From an uncultured Nocardiaceae bacterium (lineage in GTDB: Bacteria > Actinomycetota > Actinomycetes > Mycobacteriales > Mycobacteriaceae): 64,000 nt of DNA. The position numbers and the translations under genes were made by a program. This document shows, piece by piece, positions 1-8,735 of this stretch. Under the pieces are notes generated by a model, which worked only from the letters and a program-made list of their open reading frames with translations, searched no databases and was not told the DNA's origin. Position 1 is the stretch's first letter; each line of letters starts with the position of its first letter. The stretch is taken from NCBI GenBank assembly GCA_936936565.1, contig CAKZIX010000124.1:1-64000 (forward strand). Direction: 5' to 3'.

Positions 1-2454
1 GTCAGCCATGCACGTGAAGTCGGCATTAAAGTTGGTCCGGGGCGTGGCTCCGCCGCAGGCGCTCTTATTGCCTACGCCTTGGGTATTACTAATATCGACC
101 CGGTCAAGCACGGTCTTCTGTTCGAGCGCTTCCTTAACCCAGAACGTCCTTCCGCTCCTGATATCGATATGGACTTCGATGATCGTCGTCGCGGGGAAAT
201 GATCCGCTACGCATCTGAGCGATGGGGTGCAGATAAAGTAGCACAGGTTATTACCTTCGGCACTATTAAAACTAAGGCTGCTATTAAAGACTCGGCACGT
301 GTCCAATTCGGGCAGCCTGGGTATGCGATCGCAGATCGTATGACGAAGGCACTGCCGCCAGCGCAAGGTGCGAAGGATATTCCACTTTCCGGCATTATGG
401 ATCCTAACCATCCCCGGTATGGTGAGGCTTCCGAGATTCGCGCCCTCATCGAAACCGACCCGGACGTACAGCGTATTTATGAAACAGCCCGTGGTCTGGA
501 AGGTATGGTTCGCCAGGCGGGTGTACACGCGTGTGCTGTCATTATGTCCAGTGAGCCACTGTTGGACTGTATCCCTATGTGGAAGCGTACCCAAGACGGT
601 GCTCTTATTACCGGATGGGACTATCCTTCGTGTGAGGCTATTGGCCTGTTGAAGATGGACTTCCTAGGGCTACGAAACCTCACTGTTATTGGCGATGCGC
701 TGGAAAACATTAAGCGCAATCGCGATGGGGAAATACTTGATCTTGATCGTCTTCAGCTAACGGATGAAAAATCGTATGAGTTACTCCGCCACGGGGATAC
801 GCTGGGCGTTTTCCAGCTTGATAGTGGCGGTATGCGTGAGTTGCTGAAAAAGATGGAGCCAACAGGCTTCAACGATATTGTTGCCTCGCTGGCACTGTAC
901 CGACCAGGGCCGATGGGGGTGGGTGCACACTGGGCGTATGCGGATCGTAAGAATGGGCGTGCCCCGGTAGAGCCCATTCATCCCGAGCTTGATGAGCCGC
1001 TGAAAGATATTCTCGCGGAAACATACGGCCTTATTGTTTACCAAGAGCAGATTATGCAAATTGCTCAGAAGGTAGCGGGCTATTCTCTTGGCCAAGCAGA
1101 TTTGCTCCGTCGTGCCATGGGTAAAAAGAAGCCGGAAGTATTGGCGAAAGAGTTCGACAACTTCCAGGCCGGTATGCGCGAGCGTAACTATTCTGACGAG
1201 GCTATCAAAGTTTTGTGGGAGACGATTCTGCCCTTCGCCGGATACGCGTTCAACAAGTCGCACGCGGCAGGATATGGACTGGTCAGCTACTGGACTGCCT
1301 ATTTGAAGGCAAATTACCCGGCTGAATATATGGCAGCACTGCTCACTTCTGTGGGTGATGATAAAGATAAGACAGCACTGTATTTGTCGGATTGTCGCCG
1401 TATGGGTATTCAAGTCCTACAACCGGATGTGAACGAATCTATTTGGAACTTTGCACCAGTGGGACAAGATATTCGTTTCGGTTTGGGCGCTGTACGTAAT
1501 GTTGGTGAACAGGCCGTGGATGAGATTGTTGATGCGCGTACTGTACAGGGCGCATTTACAAACTTCACTGACTATCTCAACAAGATAGGGCAGACAGCTT
1601 GTACGAAGAAGGTTACGGAATCTCTTATTAAGGCAGGAGCTTTCGACTCTCTGGGACATTCTCGAAAAGGACTTTTCGAGGTGCATTCAGATGCTATTGA
1701 TGCCGTTATGGGGACGAAGAAAGCCGCTGCAGCTGGACAGTTCGACCTTTTTGCAGGCTTCGGAGCAGAAGAAGATAACTCTGTGAGTAACGCTTTTGAA
1801 GTGCAGGTGCCGGATGATGAATGGGATAAAAAACAACGTCTTACTTTAGAACGAGAAATGTTGGGACTCTATGTTTCTGGACATCCACTGGATGGTTTGG
1901 AAACAGCGTTACAAGAACGTACAGATACGTCCATTACCACTATTCTGGAGGGCGAACTTCCCAACGGTAAAACGGTCGTCATCGGTGGCATCATCGCGGC
2001 AGTTGATCGACGCGTCAACAAGAAGGGTGAGCCGTGGGCCATTGTTCGCATCGAGGATCTGCAAGGTGGAGTGGAGGTGCTCTTCTTCCCGCGTCTTTAC
2101 CAAAAGATCGGTATGCACATTATCGAAGATGCAGTTGTTATTGTCCGAGCGCATGTCAATATCCGCGATGACCGCATGAGTATCTTTGGTGACGATCTTA
2201 CTGTGCCTGATTTTAGCCAGGATGGTATTGCACCAGTCTTTAATTTACGGCTTAAGACACAAATGTGTACGCCCGAGAGGCTAGCTAAGCTACGTGATAT
2301 TCTGCAACGGCATGCAGGACCATCGCCTGTTGTAGTAACACTGGAAGCAGAGGGAAGAGTGGAACGACTTGCTTTGTCGGAGGCTCTCCGAGTGAGACAA
2401 AGCAGTGAGTTGATCTCTGATCTAAAAGCTAGTTTCAACAGTCACTGTGTGTAG
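1..2454 (+). CDS. dnaE: DNA polymerase III alpha subunit (5' end outside window)
   Basis: Replicative DNA polymerase catalytic subunit; 817 codons are present and the reading frame is already open at base 1, so the PHP domain and part of the palm lie upstream. Visible are the GPGRGSAAGAL motif near residue 12 and the catalytic palm motif PDIDMDFDD near residues 53-61. The fingers and the tandem HhH region (SLALYRPGPM) follow, and a C-terminal OB fold (VVIGGIIAAVDRRV...) sits around residue 655. It resembles actinobacterial DnaE1 throughout. ilvA begins 18 bases after the stop. The codon use is the moderate-GC type of the left half of the window. Confidence 0.96.
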   Translation, partial: VSHAREVGIKVGPGRGSAAGALIAYALGITNIDPVKHGLLFERFLNPERPSAPDIDMDFDDRRRGEMIRYASERWGADKVAQVITFGTIKTKAAIKDSARVQFGQPGYAIADRMTKALPPAQGAKDIPLSGIMDPNHPRYGEASEIRALIETDPDVQRIYETARGLEGMVRQAGVHACAVIMSSEPLLDCIPMWKRTQDGALITGWDYPSCEAIGLLKMDFLGLRNLTVIGDALENIKRNRDGEILDLDRLQLTDEKSYELLRHGDTLGVFQLDSGGMRELLKKMEPTGFNDIVASLALYRPGPMGVGAHWAYADRKNGRAPVEPIHPELDEPLKDILAETYGLIVYQEQIMQIAQKVAGYSLGQADLLRRAMGKKKPEVLAKEFDNFQAGMRERNYSDEAIKVLWETILPFAGYAFNKSHAAGYGLVSYWTAYLKANYPAEYMAALLTSVGDDKDKTALYLSDCRRMGIQVLQPDVNESIWNFAPVGQDIRFGLGAVRNVGEQAVDEIVDARTVQGAFTNFTDYLNKIGQTACTKKVTESLIKAGAFDSLGHSRKGLFEVHSDAIDAVMGTKKAAAAGQFDLFAGFGAEEDNSVSNAFEVQVPDDEWDKKQRLTLEREMLGLYVSGHPLDGLETALQERTDTSITTILEGELPNGKTVVIGGIIAAVDRRVNKKGEPWAIVRIEDLQGGVEVLFFPRLYQKIGMHIIEDAVVIVRAHVNIRDDRMSIFGDDLTVPDFSQDGIAPVFNLRLKTQMCTPERLAKLRDILQRHAGPSPVVVTLEAEGRVERLALSEALRVRQSSELISDLKASFNSHCV

Positions 2455-2459
2455 TGGGC

Positions 2460-2465
2460 TAGTAT
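2460..2465 (+). promoter_or_regulatory. Possible -10 element for leaderless ilvA mRNA
   Basis: TAGTAT fits the actinobacterial TANNNT -10 pattern and lies 7 bases before the ilvA GTG, in the 18-base gap after dnaE. There is no ribosome binding site between them. This is inferred from spacing only. Confidence 0.35.
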
Positions 2466-2472
2466 AAATACT

Positions 2473-3759
2473 GTGAATAAAAATCCTCTAGAACCCCAGG
2501 TTATTATGCCCACAGCTGCCGATGTTGAAAAAGCTGCGGAAATTATTAGTGGAGTTGTGGAGCGTACTCCGCTGTATTACTCTCCACGTCTTTCGGAAAT
2601 GACGGGCGCTAAGATTTACCTGAAGCGAGAGGATTTGCAAGGTGTCCGCTCATACAAGATTCGTGGTGCCTATAACGTTATTGCGCAGCTTAACGACGAA
2701 CAGCGTAGGGCCGGCGTTGTAGCGGCATCTGCTGGTAACCATGCGCAGGGGGTAGCGTACGCGTGTCGCACCTTGGAAGTACAGGGACGTATTTATGTTC
2801 CCTCTAATACTCCTAAACAAAAGCGTGATCGCATTATGTATCACGGTGGAGATGCAATAGAGCTGGTAGTAACAGGTAATTCTTTTGACGACGCCGCTGC
2901 CGCCGCTATGCAGAATGCGCAGGACTCGGGGGCTACATGGGTGGCACCGTTTGATAATCCCAGCACTATTGCAGGACAGGGGACTGTTGCCCGAGAAATC
3001 GTTGAGCAACTTGCTGATATTGGGGAGCAACCCAGTATGGTTATTGTTCCAGTGGGGGGTGGTGGTCTCCTTTCTGGCGTTGTCACCTATCTTGCCGAGA
3101 CGAGTCCCGAGACAGAAGTCATTGGAGTGGAGCCGGCGGGAGCGGCATCTGTAGCGGCAGCTCTGGATATGGGAGGTCCTGTTACTCTGGGGGATACTGA
3201 CCCGTTTGTGGATGGGGCAGCCGTCAAGCGTTGTGGCGATGTTACCTATGCAATACTTGATGCCCATCGTAAGATGATTGATCTTCTCACTGTCTCCGAA
3301 GGCTCTGTCTGCACAGAGATGTTGGATCTTTACCAAAATGAGGGGATTATCGCCGAACCAGCTGGTGCTCTTTCTGTGACGGCCCTGCAACAGTTGCGCT
3401 TTGCTCCAGGAAGCTCAGTTGTGTGTATTATCTCCGGCGGTAACAATGATGTTTCTCGCTATAGCGAGATTATTGAACGTTCTTTAGTTGACCGAGGTCT
3501 TAAGCATTATTTCTTAGTCAACTTTACGCAGAAACCAGGTCAACTACGTGAGTTTCTCGACCGCGTGCTTGGCCCGGATGACGATATCACCCTGTTCGAG
3601 TATGTGAAGCGGAACAATCGTGAAACTGGTGCCGCATTGGTTGGTATCCAATTAGGAACCGCTACTGGGTTGCATGCTCTGCTCCATCGTATGGAAGAAA
3701 GCGGTATCGAGTGTGAGCGATTACTCCCAGGTACTCCAGCGTATGAATACCTGACGTAG
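2473..3759 (+). CDS. ilvA: Threonine ammonia-lyase (threonine deaminase)
   Basis: PLP enzyme converting threonine to 2-oxobutanoate, the first step of isoleucine synthesis. The PLP lysine is K62 in SYKIRGAYN; SAGNH (86-90) and the phosphate loop GGGGL (195-199) are present. The last ~90 residues form the ACT-like regulatory region (FLVNFTQKPGQLREF). At 428 aa it matches the short one-ACT form of Corynebacteriales. GTG at 2473 is chosen because the family begins near here. No Shine-Dalgarno is visible, but a TAGTAT -10-like hexamer ends 7 bases before the GTG, which fits a leaderless message. ATG 2506 is the alternative start. Confidence 0.95.
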   Translation: MNKNPLEPQVIMPTAADVEKAAEIISGVVERTPLYYSPRLSEMTGAKIYLKREDLQGVRSYKIRGAYNVIAQLNDEQRRAGVVAASAGNHAQGVAYACRTLEVQGRIYVPSNTPKQKRDRIMYHGGDAIELVVTGNSFDDAAAAAMQNAQDSGATWVAPFDNPSTIAGQGTVAREIVEQLADIGEQPSMVIVPVGGGGLLSGVVTYLAETSPETEVIGVEPAGAASVAAALDMGGPVTLGDTDPFVDGAAVKRCGDVTYAILDAHRKMIDLLTVSEGSVCTEMLDLYQNEGIIAEPAGALSVTALQQLRFAPGSSVVCIISGGNNDVSRYSEIIERSLVDRGLKHYFLVNFTQKPGQLREFLDRVLGPDDDITLFEYVKRNNRETGAALVGIQLGTATGLHALLHRMEESGIECERLLPGTPAYEYLT

Positions 3760-4550
3760 TGGTTGAAAAGTTGTCTGTAGACATCCCTCAGTTTTGTAGT
3801 CTAAGTACTGGATCTTCGGTTACCGCAGAAATTGAGATTAAGCGGTCGCAGTTTATTTGTTATCTGCAACGTGTAGAAAATGAGCAGGATGCCCGTGCTT
3901 TTATCGAGGAGATTCGGCGTCTGCACCCGACAGCCCGCCACCATTGCACGGCTTTTCGGTTAGGTGGTGGAAGTGGTGACGTACAAGAGCGTTCGAGTGA
4001 TGATAGAGAGCCCTCCGGGACTGCTGGTAAACCGATGCTTGCCGCTTTGCGTGGTGCAGATCTTGTTAATGTGTGTGCTGTTGTGGTGCGCTATTTCGGC
4101 GGTATTTTGTTGGGCACGGGGGGATTGGTGCGTGCCTACACCGATGCTGTAAATAAGGGGATTACTGCGGCACGCCAGTCGAAACGTCTTGCCGTTTGCC
4201 GACTAGTAGATCTGTGGTCGGTACAGGCCCCCATTATTGATGTGGGACGGTGGGAAGCCGATTTACGGGGGAGAGGTCTTGAAGTAGTTGATGTCTTTTA
4301 TGGTGAAGGTTTACTCCCCGTAGACGCAGTAGACACTGCACGCTCTGGAGAGTCTGCACAAACTAGTTCAGCGATCGCTGATGACGTGGAAGCGGCACGG
4401 CATCCTGATCCTATGGCTTCCGTAATAGTGGTGGCTGTAATGAAACCTGCTGATGCTGCAGTGTTCTGTGAACACACATCCGCCCTGTCGGCGGGTTCTC
4501 AAAAACCTTACCGAACAGGGCGGATGATGTATGAATCTCAACTGATGTAA
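3759..4550 (+). CDS. IMPACT/YigZ family protein
   Basis: A 263-aa member of the UPF0029/IMPACT family. The N-terminal domain shows the typical pattern EIEIKRSQFICYL, then HPTARHHCTAFR and GEPSGTAGKP-like (DREPSGTAGKPML), followed by VVRYFGGILLGTGGLVRAY. Family members are thought to act in translation control or peptide/nucleic acid handling; no precise reaction is established. The GTG start overlaps the last base of the ilvA stop codon, so translation is probably coupled. The C-terminal half is longer and less conserved than in E. coli YigZ. A strong terminator overlaps its stop codon. Confidence 0.85.
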   Translation: MVEKLSVDIPQFCSLSTGSSVTAEIEIKRSQFICYLQRVENEQDARAFIEEIRRLHPTARHHCTAFRLGGGSGDVQERSSDDREPSGTAGKPMLAALRGADLVNVCAVVVRYFGGILLGTGGLVRAYTDAVNKGITAARQSKRLAVCRLVDLWSVQAPIIDVGRWEADLRGRGLEVVDVFYGEGLLPVDAVDTARSGESAQTSSAIADDVEAARHPDPMASVIVVAVMKPADAAVFCEHTSALSAGSQKPYRTGRMMYESQLM

Positions 4551-4580
4551 AACATCTTAATGTTTTACATCAGTGTTTTT
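4542..4580 (+). terminator. Rho-independent terminator after dnaE-ilvA-yigZ
   Basis: Perfect 14-bp stem (4542-4555 with 4560-4573), four-base loop CTTA, then TGTTTTT. The stem includes the stop codon of the IMPACT-family gene. It would also act on the lipase transcript arriving from the other strand, though the T-run favours the plus strand. Confidence 0.9.
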
Positions 4581-4630
4581 GTGGATAGAGACAAACAACA
4601 ATTAAGGAATTATCGTCTATCTCTTGAGTC

Positions 4631-5680
4631 TTACTGGTAGTAAGGAGGTACGAACTTGCAGTCGACCTGCTTGTAGTCACGGCCAGTGAGCATGTTCTCA
4701 ACAACCTGGTAGGTAACCGGGTCGTAGGTCATGCCGAAGTGGTCAGTGAAGTCCTTCTTGCAGAGGTCCTGGATGATGACGTTGTTGACGCCCGGTTCCT
4801 CGATCATATCGTGGGTGTAGGGGGTAACAACATCGTCGTACCGGGTGGTGATAACGGTGTACTTAACGCCAGGCTTGGTGATGCCGCCGGCTTCGAGTTC
4901 CTTCACGAAGTCAGAACCAACAGTCTGCTGACCATCAGCGGTGACGTTGGCGTAATCCCACATCTTCTGCCACTTGTCGTTGAGGCCAGCAGCCTTGATG
5001 AGAGAACCAACACCGTAGAGGGTGGAGCCGTGGTTAGAAGCAACTAGGCCGATGGTGTGGCGAACAGTCTTATCGCCGCCGTACCACTTGATGTAGGCGT
5101 TCGGGAGAGCGCCGCCACCCTGGGAGTGACCAACGAAGTCGACTTTCTTGGCGCCAGTGCGCTTCATGACGTACTTCACGAAAACGCCGAGGAACTGAGC
5201 GGAAGCCTTGATATCACCGTTGAACGGCATAGCTTCGTTGATGTCATTAGGATGAATGAGTGCCTTCATGACATCCGGGCCCGGGTTGTAGTTGAAGGTG
5301 TAGGCGCACAGTCCGGCCTTGGCCAGCATAGGACCGTAGTATGCCCACGTTGCGTAAGCATCTTCACTGGTACCGGGGATCAGAATGATCGGTAGAGCGT
5401 GCTTGTACTTGGGCTTGCAAGAGAAATCGTTCACGCCCGTGGGAGCAGTTCCGTTGTGCTCCTTGGAGTACTTAGAAGCAGCAGGGAAGTTGTTTTGAAT
5501 GGGGCCGACACCCTGGTTCGGCATACCCCACTCATCAGAAGTCTTGTTACGAATACCGCCGAATTCATCGCGAGGGTAACCGGGGACGTCCGTGCTAGCG
5601 TTCGCCAAAGCGGGAGTGGCACTGAGCGCCATTGCGGAGGCGCAAAGTGCAGCAGTGAAGCGGCGACTGAGAGTGGTCAT
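4631..5680 (-). CDS. Secreted lipase (class 2 / alpha-beta hydrolase)
   Basis: Extracellular triacylglycerol lipase or esterase of 349 aa. A Sec signal peptide occupies residues 1-28 (MTTLSRRFTAALCASAMALS, cleavage near ALANA). The nucleophile elbow GHSQGG is at 184-189 (S186). A plausible acid lies in YDDVVTP (about 282) and the histidine in DHFGM (H314). LPIILIPGTSEDAY (about 96-109) is the oxyanion-hole strand. Two C-terminal cysteines could pair with those near 88 and 125. It resembles lipases of skin-associated actinobacteria. AGGAG lies 7 bases before the ATG. It is monocistronic and convergent with the upstream operon. Confidence 0.9.
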   Translation of the reverse strand: MTTLSRRFTAALCASAMALSATPALANASTDVPGYPRDEFGGIRNKTSDEWGMPNQGVGPIQNNFPAASKYSKEHNGTAPTGVNDFSCKPKYKHALPIILIPGTSEDAYATWAYYGPMLAKAGLCAYTFNYNPGPDVMKALIHPNDINEAMPFNGDIKASAQFLGVFVKYVMKRTGAKKVDFVGHSQGGGALPNAYIKWYGGDKTVRHTIGLVASNHGSTLYGVGSLIKAAGLNDKWQKMWDYANVTADGQQTVGSDFVKELEAGGITKPGVKYTVITTRYDDVVTPYTHDMIEEPGVNNVIIQDLCKKDFTDHFGMTYDPVTYQVVENMLTGRDYKQVDCKFVPPYYQ

Positions 5681-6155
5681 GGAAAGCTCCTATTGACAGT
5701 ATATATGGGGAGATAGGAGGGGATTGGCTCACGTTCAAGCGGGTCAATCCGGCTCTGAGAGTTAATCTATGACGCTAAAAACAGAGCTGCAAGGTAGTTG
5801 CCTTCATCTTGCAGATACTTTTTGTATGCATTTTTGTTAGATTTCTCTTTTTTGCTGATAGGGCATTGTTTTTGAAATTATGTGAACAATTGACCAGTTG
5901 TCGTAGTTGTCAAAATTTATGGGAGTAAATACACCCTTGATAAAAATGATTGCTCAACTATTAGCTGACAGTGGTCTTTTAAGGCTTATGTCTATAGAGC
6001 GCGTGATGTGTAGAAAAGTATCGGTGTTCATGCACCGTGTCCATCGTATAGTCGTTTTATAGTTGTGTGGGGCTCTCGATACATGAGAGCCCCACACAAC
6101 TATTGACGTTACTGATACTGAATTTGTCTACACTATTCCGTTATTACTGAAGCCA
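5681..6155. other. 475-base intergenic region with hairpin
   Basis: An A/T-rich stretch between two minus-strand genes. It holds the lipase ribosome binding site (5687-5691) and presumably its promoter (a TATACT-like hexamer on the minus strand near 5699-5704). It also holds the long hairpin listed separately. No credible small gene or RNA is seen. Confidence 0.5.
6061..6101 (-). terminator. Long perfect hairpin downstream of acyltransferase
   Basis: A 17-bp perfect inverted repeat (6061-6077 and 6085-6101) with a 7-base loop, 54 bases past the acyltransferase stop on the minus strand. On that strand ATAAAACG follows, so the T-run is poor; it is probably a terminator for the acyltransferase message or an RNA-stabilising end. 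Confidence 0.6.
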
Positions 6156-8492
6156 TTATCGAGAGCGACGATCACCTTTTGATGTCGTGGTTGCGGGGGG
6201 AAGGATTTCCGTTCCTGGGTAGGACGTAGTGTTGAGATCCTGTCCGCGCTTGGTCACCGGACCCCAATGAGTAATGGCATTGAATTGGCGGGCAAATTCC
6301 GGAATAAGAGACTGTACGAAGGAATGTGTCATGTGGTGCATATCCCGGTACACCATGACATTGCCAATTACAGCGGGGCAAACAGTGCCAGGGCACAGTG
6401 CATCCGTGAAATCCATAAGATGGACATTGGAAAGTCCTCGCGACGCTTCAATAGCAGGATTCACGGGGGACATTGCAAGATCACGTGGTATGCCACAGCT
6501 CGTGGCATCTCCACCTTCTTCTAGGCAGTCGGGAACTTTGGCGGGTCTATCTTCCCGCGTAGACCAGGGAGTGTCACGGACGAGAATCATCTGAACGTTC
6601 TCTTTATTGAAGGATCGCCACAAGTCAGCATAGTAATCTGGGACGACGTCGGGTCCTACACCAGTAAGTTGTGCGGGACGAGTGGCAGTAGTGAAGACAT
6701 AATCATATTTCTTCTGGAGAACGCGGTTATAGACTTTCTTATTCCACTCTAGGCAGTTGTAGTAAGGCTTATTAGTAAGAGGATTGTTGATCATGCCGCT
6801 GATCATGAACGGGCAACCCATCTTGAGATAAACATCAACACGGAAGTTTTGGCGACGTCCCAGGATATCGAGGGCTGTCAGCCAGTGTTCGGCGTGTGAT
6901 CCACCCACTAGAGCAATGGCACGTTTGGCGTGGACATCTCCATAAATACAGGGGTGTCCTTTTTCTTCGCGCCATATCTTCTTCTCGTGGATATCAGCAT
7001 CATCGAAGTTAGAAATACACCCATCAAAAGATGATCGCGGGAGAGTACGGCTAGCGTCAATAGGGCGTGGCTGGTAGTCAACGTTATTCGGGATGGGCAT
7101 GTTTTCCGTAATGGCACGGGCACCCGGATAATCGGCAGTGAGGACGAGCGTCATTTGTCCATCAAGGCTGTTGATATAGCGTTTCCAAGAAATATGGAAG
7201 CCTACTAGGCAGAATGTTAAGACAACAACGAGAGTACCGGCAATGCTCTTCCATGTGAGCCAGCTTCGTTTGGGGCGTAATGCAGCAAGAAGGCGTTCTT
7301 TGAACGCAGGCTTTTCTACTACGCCATCCTGGGCAGCAGTAGGTTGCTTCTTTTTTAGCCGCAGTGGTTCTTCAATGTAGTGGTGTGTGAACCATGCTAA
7401 GACCAAACTGACAACGAGGACGAAGATACCGATCTTATTGGAAGGTTGTGGACGTTTGAGATGTGTACAGGCAAGAATGAGCAACGGCCAGTGCCACATA
7501 TAAAGGGCATAGGCAAGACGGCCTAATTCGCGCAGTGGTTTAGACGCAAGAAATGCGGTGAAGGGGGCATTCCGCCACGTCAGTTCTTCACCTTCGGGAG
7601 CTTGGCCCGCAATGATAAGGAACACTGTGGCAATAAGGACATAAAGAGTCCACGGTCCGGGGAACTCATCAACGCCGTTAAAGATAAGGCCACATGTAAA
7701 TATGGCGAAAAGACCAATGACTGTGAGGAACCAGCGTACCCAGTGATTACGGACTTCAATTTTGTGTATCACTGTGGCAAGGAGACCACCGAGGAAAAGT
7801 TCCCAAAGACGAGACCAGGTGTCATAGTAGTTGAGCATCTGGTTTTCGCGGTGGAGATAGATTGCGTACACAAAGCTGAGGACAGTCCCAATGCCGAGAA
7901 TAACCGCCATGGGGGTAAAGATGGATTTACCTGGCCAGAAACGGTGTAGTAGCCACCCCAGACCGCAGCAGAGCAGAATGATCATGAGGTAGAACTGACC
8001 CTGTACAGACATCGACCAGAGGTGCTGTAGCGGGCTTACCGCAGTGCCTGCTTGAGCATAGTCTTCGGACTGTGCTGCCAGTTTCCAGTTCTGGTAGTAG
8101 AGCAGTGAAGCCAACATCTGATCATTAACGTTGGCCCAGCGTGTACGGGGGAATACGAGAATAACGCCAATTCCAACGGTAGCGAGAACAACCACCATAG
8201 TGGGGAGCAAGCGACGGATGGTTTTCCAAATGGACCGGAGCGGGTTGAGGCTGCCGTAGCGGTCAACATTGCGCATCTGGGAACCGATGAAGAAGAAACC
8301 AGAGAGAGTGAGAAACACGTCTACGCCACCGGACACGCGACCAAACCAGATGTGGAAGATAACCACCAGTGCGATAGAAAGACCGCGTAACCCATCAAGG
8401 TCATAGCGATAGGTATGACGATGTTGGGGGATAGGGGGGCGCGTTGCGGGACTCGCTGTTTGTGCAGAAGAAGTGTTGTCTTTTCGTGCCAT
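6156..8492 (-). CDS. Membrane acyltransferase family 3 with C-terminal SGNH domain
   Basis: A 778-aa OafA/YrhL-type protein. The N-terminal ~380 residues are about ten membrane segments starting with YRYDLDGLRGLSIALVVIFH, which holds the conserved DGLRG and F-H signature. A membrane segment near residue 415 leads to an extracytoplasmic SGNH-hydrolase-like domain. That domain shows VGGSHAEHW (block I serine) and a late D-M-H-H motif near residue 735. Such proteins acylate cell-surface glycans or lipids. In Mycobacterium an acyltransferase of this class (Rv1565c) also sits beside bioA. The substrate is unknown. ATG at 8492 is followed by a basic, low-complexity N-terminus. Confidence 0.88.
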   Translation of the reverse strand: MARKDNTSSAQTASPATRPPIPQHRHTYRYDLDGLRGLSIALVVIFHIWFGRVSGGVDVFLTLSGFFFIGSQMRNVDRYGSLNPLRSIWKTIRRLLPTMVVVLATVGIGVILVFPRTRWANVNDQMLASLLYYQNWKLAAQSEDYAQAGTAVSPLQHLWSMSVQGQFYLMIILLCCGLGWLLHRFWPGKSIFTPMAVILGIGTVLSFVYAIYLHRENQMLNYYDTWSRLWELFLGGLLATVIHKIEVRNHWVRWFLTVIGLFAIFTCGLIFNGVDEFPGPWTLYVLIATVFLIIAGQAPEGEELTWRNAPFTAFLASKPLRELGRLAYALYMWHWPLLILACTHLKRPQPSNKIGIFVLVVSLVLAWFTHHYIEEPLRLKKKQPTAAQDGVVEKPAFKERLLAALRPKRSWLTWKSIAGTLVVVLTFCLVGFHISWKRYINSLDGQMTLVLTADYPGARAITENMPIPNNVDYQPRPIDASRTLPRSSFDGCISNFDDADIHEKKIWREEKGHPCIYGDVHAKRAIALVGGSHAEHWLTALDILGRRQNFRVDVYLKMGCPFMISGMINNPLTNKPYYNCLEWNKKVYNRVLQKKYDYVFTTATRPAQLTGVGPDVVPDYYADLWRSFNKENVQMILVRDTPWSTREDRPAKVPDCLEEGGDATSCGIPRDLAMSPVNPAIEASRGLSNVHLMDFTDALCPGTVCPAVIGNVMVYRDMHHMTHSFVQSLIPEFARQFNAITHWGPVTKRGQDLNTTSYPGTEILPPATTTSKGDRRSR

Positions 8493-8666
8493 ATCTGTCT
8501 TAATCAGGTCTTTAGTGTCATGTGCGTACTCCCCAGAAAGGAAGTACGCCTGCTCAATATGCTATAGGGAATGACGTTGTATAAACGCGACCGTCATTCA
8601 CATCCTACCGTTCCTCACCTCTAAAGCCTGCATTGGGAGCGTTCTCTACGCGGTTGACATGGAGCT

Positions 8667-8697
8667 TTTACAAGCAGATACAGTAAAAAGGCATAAT
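8667..8697 (+). promoter_or_regulatory. Candidate bioA promoter
   Basis: TTTACA (8667-8672) and CATAAT (8692-8697) are separated by 19 bases; the second overlaps the upstream edge of the operator palindrome. Weak sequence evidence, strengthened by the operator position. Confidence 0.35.
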
Positions 8698-8698
8698 A

Positions 8699-8709
8699 GA
8701 ACAGTGTTC
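8699..8709 (+). promoter_or_regulatory. BioQ-type operator upstream of bioA
   Basis: Palindromic GAACAGTGTTC placed between the likely -10 and the bioA start. The same core (AAACAGTGTTC) recurs in front of bioB at 11697-11707, beside the divergent TetR gene. Known BioQ operators in Corynebacterium and Mycobacterium are GAAC-N3-GTTC-like palindromes, which this fits. Confidence 0.75.
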
Positions 8710-8735
8710 AATTATTGGTGAAGGACCTACTATTT

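Noticed and set aside
6061..6101. Long hairpin as a small RNA or riboswitch
   Set aside because: A simple perfect stem with no further structure, placed just past a gene end; termination or mRNA-end stabilisation explains it.
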